This document shows positions 1-11,137 of a stretch of 64,000 nt of DNA, one piece after another. The stretch's first letter is position 1, and every line of letters starts with the position of its first letter. The stretch lies in assembly GCA_009733775.1 (NCBI GenBank), contig WOGZ01000016.1, forward strand, positions 1-64,000, read 5' to 3'. Under the pieces are notes generated by a model. The model made no database searches. It saw only the letters and a program-made list of their open reading frames with translations, and was not told where the DNA came from. The stretch comes from Alectoria sarmentosa (taxonomy: Eukaryota > Ascomycota > Lecanoromycetes > Lecanorales > Parmeliaceae). The position numbers were made by a program, and so were the translations under genes.

Positions 1-905
1 GGGTTAGGTTAGGGTTAGTGTTAGGGTTAGATATGAATATATACATTTCCAACGGCACAACCCAGTACTCTCAATTGCATCAAGGTTAGGGACGATTAGG
101 GTGGCTGTTCGCCTAGGACCCCCCCGGGAGGGTCGCCGAAGGCATTAGGGGTTAGGTTAGGGTTAGGGTTAGGGTTAGATATATATATATTTCCAACGGT
201 GGAAGCCAGTACTCTCAATTGCATCAAGTTTAGGGGGTTAGGGTGGCCATCCGCCTAGGATCCCCCCGGGAGTGTTTGCTGGTGGTATTTAATAGTATTG
301 AGGTTCGATTCCTAATGGCGCTGGTACAATGGTGTAGCTGTTTCTTATTTTCTGGGAGGGTCGCCGAAGGCATTAGGGGCTAGGTTAGGGTTAGTGTTAG
401 GGTTAGATATGAATATATACATTTCCAACGGCACAATCCAGTACTCACAAATGTGTTTGGGTTAGGCACGATTAGGCGACTGCGTTAGTTAGGTTAGGAT
501 AGGCCATCCGCCTAGGATCCCCCCGGGAGGGTCGCCGAAGGCACTAGGGTTAGGCTAGGTTAGGGTTAGTGTTAGGGTTAGATATAGAATATATACATTT
601 CCAACGATGAAAGCCAGTACTCTCAACTGCGTTTGGGTTAGACGAAGTTAGTTGAACATGGCCCCTCCGGCCTCAGGAGCCCCCGGAGGGTAATCTGTTT
701 TCAAGCACTCGAGACTCGCGTTTTCAATTAAATGTGATAATAGACATTCTATCAGAGAAAAATTATTATTAGGTTAAAAGCGATTAAGCGGTTGCGTTTT
801 CGAGTTAGGTTAGGTGAACGAAGGTCTCTTCGACCTCAGGGGTCCCCGAAGAGTGATGGTGAGTTAGTTACGATTAAGCGGCTGCGTTTTCAAGTTATGT
901 TAAAT
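1..905 (+). repeat. Degenerate TTAGGG subtelomeric repeat array
   Basis: Clusters of TTAGG/TTAGGG recur at about 1-30, 150-175, 378-405, 545-578 and in single copies up to 900. Between them lies a repeated spacer with an AT-rich stretch, 'atatacatttccaacg', 'cagtactctcaattgcatc', and a CG-rich palindrome-like box near 'cctaggaycccccc gggag' followed by 'gtcgccgaaggcattaggg'. From about 640 the unit changes to a second type with 'cgattaagcgg(t/c)tgcgtttt' and 'ggtctcttcgacctcaggg'. The G-rich strand reads rightwards on the + strand, the reverse of what a left chromosome tip would show. No gene is supported here. Confidence 0.85.
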
Positions 906-2700
906 TTTCTTTGTCCATTTTTTTTTCGAGATGGCGGATTACCTTCATGAGTCATTATATTGCATCTCAAGTCTAGGCCAGCTACTCAACGCTCTCGCTG
1001 CGAAATTTCATGTTTGCTTTTCTTGAAACTGTCATCGATTCCGAATATGATCTGCGGAGGATATCGTCGTGTATGTTGTCAGATTCTGCTGCAGTTGACA
1101 CCGCCTTCTTTCGCCTGATCAGCATCACCTGTCTCTCCCGCCCTAGACGTCCCGCACTCCTCTTCTGGTGTCAACGGTATCGCTGCCACGACTTCATGTC
1201 GAGAGCCATCTCAACTCGCAAAGAGAACCATCGGCAGTTCATCTCATATCCGAAAGGGGACATGATGTCAGATTTCTCAACGACCGTATTGAACGACATT
1301 CATAGTCACTTGTGGCTCGGCAGCTATGCGAACATCAATCCCCTTTGTCACCAGCAAGTGCTTCTTTGCAAAAGTATTCCATCCCAAATCCCGCGACTCC
1401 ACCTCATCTGATTTGACAGATCCATCTATATCGAGCCTCTGCCAGATTGCCTTGTCAACGGCGCCGTTGTTGCTCAGGTAAAGGCTTCGATCCTTCTGGC
1501 TTGTTCACCGGTTTCCTCCGCTCTTACTGCAGCATCATCCGATTCCCCGTGGTTCTTCCAATACCAAAGAGGCCGATCTGATGTCGAAAAACGCGACGTG
1601 AGAGCGATAGGTCACCTTCCCTGAGCAATCTCTCGTTGACACGAAGAATTTCCATGAAACAGACGGTATAGATATGGCTAGCTGCGCCGCGCAGTACTGT
1701 TCCCTCTTCGCCACCATCTCCACATTTGTGACGGTCATCTTGGCGGCCATGTAAGTTGTCGTTGCAATACAGGGTGTCCCGGAGGCGGTGGCAACTCCTT
1801 CCTATCGGTTTTAGTTGAAGGTGCTTGTGGAGATGTGTCTGTGCTTCAGCTATGTCCTACTCGTCTTTTTCCATGTTTCTGTACAATATGATCCTTGCTC
1901 GACTGATTCCGCTTGCACTTGGACAAGTCTAGATACTGTCGCATTGAATGATTGATGGGATCGCTGATATAATAAGTCAAAAACACAATGTAACCGGTCT
2001 GGCTGATCGAGTTCTCAGTATCATTTCGTCAGTGATCTTTGAACGCGACCATGCTGGAAAGTTTGAAACCGAGAGGCTTTCAAGATGATTTTGAGCGCCC
2101 GACTTGATTCTCTGCTCTCTTTATCAAGGTGGCTGTAGACCATGCCTGTATTATGCAGTGATCGCAGGTCCGAAAATATAATTACTCGAACAAGGTATCT
2201 TCGGTCAGCATCTGTTGATGAATTTCGCTGTTTGCGAGCTCATGTTGATTCATACTGGGTCTGTTATGCCAATGCCAGGGTCTCGTCTCCCAGGCTTTTG
2301 ACATCCTTTGATTCCACTGAAGTTTCCGTCTGTTGACATGTGCATCTCTCCAACGCTTCTGCAGGATATCTTCCTGACAAAGTCAACATCACTTGTCACA
2401 AAACTCCACAACATGAATGTTTCGAAACCCATCTTGGAATCGATGAGGTCTTCAGGGGTGAAGGTCATGTTGGACATCATGTATGGTTTTATACGCCTCA
2501 TTGTCTTCAATGATGGAGGGAGGGGGCCTGCAGGATGTTCGGGTCCATCTTCGTACAACGTCTTTATCTGGGCATAACGAATGTATTGTTGCACTGAAGC
2601 GAGTATTCAAATGTAATTTGGGCGGCGACCAAAAGGTTGGAATGAACGTTTCAATTCGACTTGGAGAGTTCCACAAAATATCGTTATACATTTATATGAA
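906..2700. other. Gene-poor stretch, decayed coding traces only
   Basis: No convincing intact gene was found. Open frames up to 133 codons (for example 1010-1411) resemble no family I recognise. Around 1,400-1,750 on the + strand a possible splice pair and a hydrophobic run (frame reading MASCAAQYCSLFATIS) suggest a membrane-protein relic, without clear boundaries. On the minus strand at about 2,150-2,700 there are polar, coding-looking pieces that may belong to the decayed gene at 2,717-3,600. Confidence 0.35.
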
Positions 2701-2716
2701 CAAGCACAATTTTCTA

Positions 2717-3600
2717 CTAGAAAAAGATACTTGAATAGTTGATTAGCTTACGTAGACGAGACCTACCGGGTAATGGTGGTGCGATAATGAATCCATGCTC
2801 GATGCCGTTTATGTGTGACTGATTCCCCCTTGAGACTCCAATCGACGACTTGTGTCTTTGAACCCGTGAGACAATGCGGTCAAATAATCTCATAACAGTT
2901 CTATTCATCATTGCAAGGGTGAAGTGTTGACAATTGACATTGAAGAGGTTGTATTTAGGGAGCTGATCAACCACCCAATATGCCATTTGTAGAATCTGAA
3001 AGGCCTGCAATCTGTCTGCCCAATTTTGCACGCCACCAGGATTTTCTGACCTCCAACTTCTTGACGTCTTCTCCACTATCCAGGATCGAGATGATTCCAG
3101 TCCTTTCGATTTGCATGGGGCACCCTGGCTCTTACTAGCATTCTGGCTTCTTCCGACAGTATCCCCACACATCCCAGGAGCAGACAGGTGATAAAAGTGA
3201 CCTTGAGAGTACAGGACTAACCTGTCGCCATTGAGGGAATTTGCGATTCATCTTCATCATGAGTAAGGCTTCAAGCACTGCTTTGGAGGTGACGTCTAGC
3301 TCTTCCTCCTCAGGCCACCTTGGCGTTGCATTATTGATTATACCAATAATGGGTTTGTGTTCTAGTGAGACGCCTGTATATCGATATTTTAAAGATGACC
3401 ATATTTCAAGGTTATTGAAGCAACTCCTGGGAATGCAACACCAGGATCGGCATTCGGGACGCACCCTCCTACCCAATCTCTTACAAGCTGGAATCAATCT
3501 CATCCACAACATCGACATTAGTGTACGCAGTCCAGTCCCGACACGTCTGGGCCCAAGACTGCGAAATATCATACCGCTGGAATCATCCGGTCGTTCCTAA
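2717..3600 (-). pseudogene. Decayed gene with YNLF..NCQHF motif
   Basis: Minus-strand fragments in different frames look like one old gene. The first, around 3,500-3,590, reads YDISQSWAQTCRDWTAYTN and then meets stops. A second, to about 3,235, reads GVSLEHKPIIGIINNATP and ends at PQWRQ, followed by a plausible donor (gttagt). The third, from about 3,110, holds ADRLQAFQILQMAYWVVDQL and YNLFNVNCQHFTLAMMNRTV. An NC[EQN]HF box after a YNL-type strand is also seen in the cysteine box of LRAT and PPPDE papain-like-fold proteins. That link is inference from one motif. The broken frame indicates a pseudogene, but a mis-modelled multi-exon gene is possible. Confidence 0.35.
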
Positions 3601-3631
3601 ATCATTAATCAATGAGCACTATACACTCCCA

Positions 3632-4019
3632 TCACTTAAGTAGCCCCTGAAGACGTACAAAGATGTTCATATAAAGCCCCCCAGAAACATGCCAAGCGAT
3701 ATGACAATGAAACGGCCAGACCCCCGGATTGGCCGCGTTGATCTGCACAACCATGTACCCCTCCGGCTGCAAAAGCTACACAGCCCCAGTTCGCTTCGAT
3801 GGTTGGACCAGGGAGTTGTCCGTTGACTAGGAGCACATCCTTCTGATAGCCATCAGGCGCAATGGTGCCCCGCCTGATGTAAGTCACAAGAGCGTACATG
3901 GCCCGTCGTGGGTGACTGGGAGTATGGATTTGCATTGTTGGCGGTTCGGGCGCCTCAATTACTTGCTGAGAGTTGCAATGGTAGAGCTGGTGCCTGGAGG
4001 GTTCCCAATTCCGATGCAC
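3632..4019 (-). pseudogene. Laccase (multicopper oxidase) with internal deletion
   Basis: Read on the minus strand, the upper part encodes RGTIAPDGYQKDVLLVNGQL followed by PGPTIEANWG, the start of the first cupredoxin domain of ascomycete laccases. At about 3,782 this joins, in a shifted frame, to PEGYMVVQINAANPGVW followed by PFHCHIAWHVSGGLYMN and a stop at 3,632. The HCHIAWH box is the copper-binding tail of the third cupredoxin domain. Family members are about 550-600 residues. Only about 115 codons remain, so the middle, including the central copper ligands, is gone. The region upstream of 4,019 shows no signal peptide that I can place. Loss by deletion is clear; its cause is not. Confidence 0.85.
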
Positions 4020-7000
4020 CGTTCGTCACTGTTTGGGAAGGGTGGCTGCAGTATCTAATCTTGAAGTGAAATTGAGAAGAGCTGCCGTGACATTGATGCC
4101 GGTCTGGAGGATTGCCGCAACGGACATGGAAGAAGATTATATAAACAGATCGATTGTTTGTATGAAGGAACTGTTACAAACTTTAATCAATCCTGCAATA
4201 TTGAGATTGAGTATCAATATGTGACCGACGGCGTTGTATAGAAGAGCTGAAACTACCATGATCGAATGAAAATACCTCTATACTGATCTGATAAATGAGG
4301 AAAAAAAATAAAAGAAGTGAGCGGAGGTTGGCGATCTAATACCAATATTGAGAAAGACGGCTGACAGCATGAACAATCCAGACCTAGGCGTTACGCCCAA
4401 TAGTATCATTTCGTACCTAAGCGCTCGGCTGGACTTGCATCATGGATGTCTTATTACCGCGGAAGAGAGAATGCTGTATGATGAGACCCATCGTTGTACC
4501 GTATCGACGTATGGGGGGTGGAAAAGACACGAAGAGCACGAATAGAAGACAAAAGCCACGAACTTTCTGTTAAAGTAGGTTTGACCCGAAAGCAAGCTTC
4601 TTTCCGCCAATCGGTGGGGCTCTTTTCGCTCATTTAGGGCGTGAAGCGGTGGATACGTAGGCAAAGAATAGACAAGGAAAAGGTGTCAATAATGAATGTG
4701 AAGTCGTGGGATGGGTTGGACTCGATAGTGAACCGTCTTGCGGTGTTGCCGGATACGCGTGGCCAGCGGAAGTTGGAGACGCCTCGTGTTACAAGTCAAT
4801 AGTCGCTAGTCAGTAGTCAGCATTCAGGGTTCAACGCTTTACCTTTGAGAGGCCTGATGTTTATTTAGACCGTGTTTAGACGCCGGCGTGCGTGCCACTT
4901 GGCAAAGTTGGACAGGATTGAGATCAACTTCATTCCCATTTTCCGTTTTCCAATCGATCCAATCGATTTTTTCATAGGAAATTAGTGAACGCCGTTCAAG
5001 ACATCCCAGTGAGAATGAGGGGAGCAAACAGATTGTTGGACCAGCATCCTTTCGGTGCTCGAATCCTTTTCTTTTCTTGACGACTTTATAAGGTATTGCT
5101 CCTCAGGCCTAGATGGAAGCTTTGGTAACGCTTTCCCGTTGAATCATCCATCCTCCCATAGGGTCCAAGATCGAGAGTGGATACTGTAAGCACCGAACAT
5201 AGCGTCAGTCAGGGATGACTTTTGCCCGCATAGCTCCCGTGGTGGAATGGCAACTAGCACCACCCTAATTCAAGGCCAGCAATGCGGAAGATATCGTAAA
5301 GTGTGATTAATATCCTTACGTTGCAGCGGGCAAGTGCACCCAAGTTAGTCGCGCAACCGGAGGAATCGAATTGGAGGCACAGGTTCGAGGCTCCAACGGT
5401 GAGACCGTGAGACCAAGGTGCAAACTGTTTGGGCAGGACCGTGGTAACAGGCCGGTGACTGCTTCCTCCTGACGATGACATTTCATTGTACGCTGCTGCC
5501 GAATGTCATTGACCCTTGGCCATAGATGACAACGCTTCAGGTAAGAGATAATCGATGCGGATGTATCCGGATTTATATATTAGCTGACCATATTAGCCAT
5601 GAGCGGAATGATCAGGACCGACTCTTTGCTCTCAGGGATCCAGCTGAAGAATAGAGATAGGTCTGCGATAGGTAGGGAATGACCGCTCGAACTAGTGCAT
5701 CGTTTGTAAATGAGAAATTGACGAACAAGAACTATGTGCACGCTTGTTCAGGCCATTGCCGGATCATAGACGTCTTCCCCTGGGACATTTCCCTTGATCG
5801 TTGCTGGTTCGTATTGTTGACTGGCGTAGGAGTTTCAAAAGTATAGTTTCGATTGTGGAGGATGGAGAGACTACATTGATATTTTCTGACGATGCGATTA
5901 CAGTGAGCGTCCGTAACAAGGGTCTGCGATTAGGATGAAGGGTACAATTCTTTTCTGTTGGACTTGATGACTGAAAAATGACATGGGCACAATCACATTT
6001 CTCGCATCAACCGGGCGCGATTCTACCTCGCTGAAATAGATTTGTTCGGATTTGGCAAACAGCGCTCTGCGAGTTCAAGATACATTTTGGAGAGGAGAGC
6101 GATGGGGTTGGTTGAGCAAGGTCGATACAAACATACATCGGCAAATAACACCACGCATCAAATAGCTCAGCGGACACTCCAGCTGACTTTTATCTTCTGC
6201 GTTACCGATTCGATAATAGGATGGATTAAAGTCTTTAAAAAGATCAAGTAAAGTCGAAAGTGTGGACGATGGGGAGGCTGATATCCGAGACGTCGAATTA
6301 GGATTGGCATTAAAGTTGGGCCTCAAGCATTGTCCTGGCTTCGTCGTGATTGCTGGTCCGACTCTCGTTCCAAGAGCTCAACTATCAAGTCAGACTGCGG
6401 TTACGTTGTAGTCAAGGAGGGGAATACCGCGATATGATTTGTTTAGTATATTGCTCAACCTTATCACCGGCTAATCATTGAAGTTGTGCAATTACGCTTC
6501 TGATAGATGGTAACTGCGGTTGCAACTCAGTCAATGTGGTTCGTTCCGCTGAAGGATGGAAGACGAAATGATAACCTCCATGACACAAGAGATGACAAAA
6601 AGAGTTGAGGTCGAGTTCCTTTGTGCGAGGCTAGACATTAGGGAAAGACTGAGAGCAATCTTCTGCGATGCTAAAGAATTGCAAAGTATACCATTGCTGA
6701 TGATGCTGGACACAACATTGTCGACAATTTCACGGATGGTAATTCTTTTTTCCAACCATATGTCAGCTTACGAATAATAGCATCATCATTTGTCCTAAGC
6801 CTATCAGCTTCAAGCTATACTTAAGCGCTAGTCGTCAAATGGCAAATAACAATGACAGCATGTTGTACATCTCGGGCAGTGTCGCACTGAGAAAGAAGAT
6901 GAGTCTTTCAATCAAAAGGCTCATCTCAGATCTCAAGACAATCGCTCTCCACCGTACTGCTAATTTCGCTCTCCCGCAAAGGATTTTGCAAACAGGAGTA

Positions 7001-7630
7001 AGGTGGAAAATAGCCTTGAGCTTTTACGTGGAAGTCGCATTCCCCTAACGTGTTCTCATCTGAAACTGCAAGGTGTTTACCTCGCGAGAAACTCCTAAAA
7101 TGTTTGAATTGTGTCGTTACATTCATCATCGCATTCATGATGAATCTAAACTCTTGCCTTGACATTCGATGGGTGGCATCTGGAATCAACATGTCCCCTT
7201 GCATCCGCGCAATCACCCATCTACATTACGCGTCCCGAGTCTCGGCTGCGAAGCGACTATTCGCTCAATACCACATCCCACGTCGTCAACATCGACTGAT
7301 AACCATCTCACCCTGACATGGACGGAGTCTGCAGGACCACGACTTGAGGTGCCGAGACGCCATTGAATACCGATCGCCTAGGCTTAGAGCGCTGCTTCAT
7401 CCACCAACTTGTTTCTCAAACTCATTGTATGTTACGTCATATCATGGTTCGCGGTACAAATGAAAGCGCTTCCTTTAGTATCGATATCACAGCCTGCCAG
7501 CCTGGATGGGATTATAACTCCCTTTCCACCGAGTTTCAACTCGCACCCTGCAAAACCCGTTGATTCTGTTATGCGTCGCGGTGGACTGGAACATGCTCAC
7601 ATTAATGCCATGAATTTGTAACTATATAGA
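4020..7630. other. Gene-poor subtelomeric stretch
   Basis: No intact gene is recognised. Open frames are short (about 62-96 codons) and occur on both strands with no family resemblance. The best of them, minus 5,254-5,481 (75 codons, starting MSSSGGSSHRPVTT), has no homologue I recognise and no flanking gene context. Base composition is ordinary compared with the block at 32-44 kb. Confidence 0.4.
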
Positions 7631-7639
7631 TTGAACGCT

Positions 7640-9300
7640 TACACAGTCTTTTTCGCTGCCATATGACCTTGCTGATATGACCTTATTGCGCGACCCCACG
7701 AAATGTCATTTGCAATTTATCATGAAATGCAATCGAGAGTGTTCATCACCCTGCTCTGTTACGTCTCTTCAAAGTCAATCAAAGTTTACACGCCTTGAAT
7801 CCCAATATCGGCTTTTCCCCTTTTCTCTTTTCGCACTCAAAATCATCACGTCCACGACAAGATGATGCGTCATGTCACCGAGTGCCATTGAAATGTTTGT
7901 TTTTCCGACCATCACCATCACCCGTGCAAGTGTTGGACGTCACAATCTTATTTGAAAATGTTCACGGCATGCAATTGAAATCGTTTATTTTATGAGTGAC
8001 CGCCCTGTCATATCACGTGTCTTTAACATTAACGAAAGCTCAGCCACTCGATTTGGATTTGAATTTCCCCCCTAAACAATGCTCCTGGGAGTGGTTTTTT
8101 CCCTAGTGTCACCCGTCCTACCACACTGCATATCGATCTATTGTACGTCTTCGCTGCCAACAAGGATGTCACGTCCATGGAACCTCGCAGCCGCTTCACT
8201 TGCTTGTTTTTATATTTTCTTTTCTTTAGCTGCACTGTGATCACGCTGATGAGGAGATGATGCGTCACCTCACAAAGTGCCAGTCGCAGTCGTCCACAAA
8301 TGCAATTGGAAGTGTTTTTCTTTTGAATTTCCGCCTAACCTGTCCACCCTGCACCTTGACTCGAGACGAAAGTCGCGGCATCAGACGTGCCTCTTCAATG
8401 TCGTTGAGGACGTTCATATCTCCGCCATCAATCCAGATCCACTTATCTTGGTGTTTCGCTTTTTGTTTTCCCGACGTGACCGCGCTGCCAAAAAGATGAT
8501 AGCAAGGCACCTGGTAACGATATTTGTTGGTAACGTCAAGGTCAACATGATGGCCGGAGATGATTCAGGTCATCCGAAGATATACTTGTCCAACTGTCAT
8601 CATGATTGCTTTGCCTCGTTGGTGATGCGCAAGGTCACCATGCGCCATTGGGAGGGCCGGTGTACGTTATGATTGCAAATGTCTGCAACGCTAAGAAGGT
8701 GATGCGCCATATTATAAAGGGCACACGGTAGTGCTCGTTCCATTGAGTGCCAAAGTGACCATGATGACCATGATATGATGCTTCTTCACCAGGTGCCACA
8801 TGAAGTGCTGACTGGTTCGGGTGACACCTGACCGTGCTACCAATGAGATGATGTGCGTGTTGGAACGTTCCTTGTCCCTGATGCCATAAAGGTGATGCGC
8901 TACACCGTCAAGCGCACTCCGTGGTCATCGTTGTATGGAACGTCAGGGTGCCCACGATGACCAAGATGATGCGCATCCTTTCAGTTGTAAGCACAAGCGC
9001 TCGTTTAAAATTGTCATTGTGATTGCGCTGATGAGCAAGGTCACTAGATCCATTGATAGTGCTCTCTCTTCAAAGCGCCACCGTGACCATGCTTCCATCG
9101 AGATGATGCACCCAACGTCAAGTGCTATTACGAGTGACCGCTGCCTGATGTCAAGGAGGACATGTCCACGTTACCAACTGCAGTGGAGTGCTCGCTGTCT
9201 TTGATGTCCCAGCTTCCCTCCCACCGTCATCCACCATGACCAGCCCAGTTGGCTGGCAGCAGCATCTTCATGTTATCAAGGTGATCAAGATGACAATGGT
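7640..9300 (+). repeat. Degenerate minisatellite with GATGATGCG boxes
   Basis: Imperfect repeats of roughly 60-120 bp. A box like 'gatgatgcg' or 'ggtgatgcgcca' recurs near 7,862, 8,255, 8,495, 8,622, 8,699, 8,847, 8,891, 8,964 and 9,101. It is usually followed by 'tcac' and 'agtgccatt'. Copies near 7,728 and 8,298 also hold 'gcaattg/gcaatcg' followed by 'a/gagtgttt', a core shared with the array that follows. Many overlapping open frames here are by-products of the repeat and are not annotated as genes. Confidence 0.7.
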
Positions 9301-10700
9301 ATATCTCAAACGCAGCTGCCTGTTACCATTACACTGGTGCAATCTATGTGCTCGCTGGTACAATCCATGTGCTTTACATCAACACAATTGGGAGTGCTCT
9401 TCTGCCTGACGCCTACGACTACAACATTGTACTGACTCTTAAGTCTTACTATTCGATGACTACAGGCTTCTCCATTCCTTTACTTCCCACCCATGCACTC
9501 TATATACTCAATCTTAGGGGTATCTCAAACGTACGCCCTCACCCAACTACTAATACATCCGTGCTAACAACGACAATCAGCTCCCTTACGGCCTTCAAAA
9601 TGCTATCATTCAACAGTTACAGACATTCTCTTCACATCTACTTACTCTGATCTACTCTACATACCAAATGTTAAGGTACCTTCAAACGAGAGCCTCCACT
9701 CACCCACTCAGCTCCTACTACACCCAGGCCAACAACGACAACAAGATCACCTACGCTTCTTAGAATGGTCTCTTTCGACTGCTACTGGCATCCACTTTCA
9801 ATCTACGTACTCTGTATCTACTCTACGTACCAAAATTTGGGGTACCAACGCAGCTGGGAGTGCTCTCTTTCTACCACCGTGGCGACAACGCTGACCACAT
9901 CCCTTCCAGCCTTCAAAGTTATGCCATTTGATAACTACAAGCTTCTACATCTACTTTACTTCTCAATCATTCTCTTTGTATACCAAAATGTAGGGTACCT
10001 TCAAACGGGAGGCTTCACCCACTCACTCACCTCCAACTACCCTCATACCGATACGACAAGAAGATCAACTACGGTTCTCAGTATGCTATCATTCGATAGC
10101 TACAATCATCTACGTCCAACCTCCTCAGATCTATCTACTCTATATATCTAGAGCAATTGAGAGTGCTCTCTGCGTAAAGACCATCCACCCACCCTCTTAA
10201 CATCCACTTCCCTCACATCCACAGCGACAACATGGTCACTTGACAAGTTCAAATTGGTACCGTTCTACTGCTACAATCTACTCCGTTACAAGCAATTGTC
10301 AATGTTCCTTTCTGTAATATCCACCCACTTCCTTAGAGCCTCCAGCCCATCTCCCACCCATTTACATCCACAACGACGATGAGACCATTTGACAAGTTAA
10401 AACTGGTACCATTCTACTCGTACAGTCTACTCCATCATAACGCAATTGACACTGTTCCTTTCTGTGTAATAGAAGGATAAACGTCAACCCCCGACCGTGC
10501 AGCTCTCCCACTCACCTAACACCATCCTCTTCCCTTTACATCCACAACGACGACGAGACCATTTCATAAGTAAAAATTGGTACCATTTCATTCGTACAGT
10601 CTACTCCATTAAAACGCAATTGACAATCCATTCCTTTTTGTAGTTACCACCCACCCACCCGCCCCCCCAGCCTCCAGCCCCACCTCCCACCCACCTAGGG
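9300..10700 (+). repeat. Composite satellite array, tandem units of ~110-180 bp
   Basis: Tandem, diverged units made of recognisable boxes in a repeated order: 'cgacaacaacgacaag' then 'gtcac', 'atgctatcattcgatagc' then 'tacaa', 'catctactctacatacc', 'aaaatttagggtacct' then 'caaacggga', a C-rich 'cacccacccac' stretch, and 'caattgagagtgctct' or 'caattgacaatgttcc'. Units can be followed at about 9,560, 9,735, 9,880, 10,045, 10,210, 10,370 and 10,540. The same boxes occur inverted at 20,180-20,660 and direct at 51,290-51,650. Open frames such as 9,348-9,650 and 9,765-10,151 fall inside units and are not genes. Confidence 0.8.
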
Positions 10701-10870
10701 GTAATTTTGCACCCCTCCGGGCGCAATTTATGTAAAACAGAGGCACGCTAACTCCAATATCCGGCGCTTGTAAAGGTTATCAGGAAAGGAAAGAACGATT
10801 CTTCTCACAGTTAACCTTCCTGTGTGGACCGATTTCAACTGGGCTAGGCACATTGAAACTGGGCACCTTG
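10700..10870 (+). repeat. Conserved end segment of the satellite (copy 1)
   Basis: The array ends in a segment with 'ttttgcacccc', 'catttatg'-like sequence, 'aaacagaggca', 'ccaatatccggcgcttgt' and, further on, 'gcacatt'. The same order occurs at 51,625-51,790. The match continues about 100 bp past the C-rich satellite tail, so the duplicated segment is larger than the satellite. Just after it, 'gagaagcaagaggaagtatc' and a near-identical copy lie in tandem at about 10,891-10,938. Confidence 0.75.
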
Positions 10871-11137
10871 CTTTGCGTCTTCTCGCAAGATGGAGAAGCA
10901 AGAGGAAGTATCGATGAGAAGCAAGAGGGAGTATCGATGCACCGATAGACAATGATCAAGATTTCCGTAACAAAACCTTGAGCGTAGAATCATCAATGTT
11001 CATCGCTTTAATGTTGCCGAGAGCGAGGTTCGTTTGTTTTCAATTTGAGCAGACATTAAGCTTGGTTGATGACTTTATTATCCATCACAACCCCACCATT
11101 GAATCTTTCAAATTACCACGCCAGCACATGAATCATC

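Noticed and set aside
298..325. 'ggttcgattcc', like a tRNA T-loop
   Set aside because: No matching acceptor stem, D-loop or anticodon arm could be folded around it.
1010..1411. 133-codon open frame near the repeat array
   Set aside because: No recognisable family, no intron or promoter context; Cys/Arg/Ser-rich as expected of a chance frame.
9348..10151. Open frames of 100 and 128 codons in the satellite
   Set aside because: They follow the repeat units, shift frame between copies and have Tyr/Leu/Ser/Thr low-complexity content with no domain.
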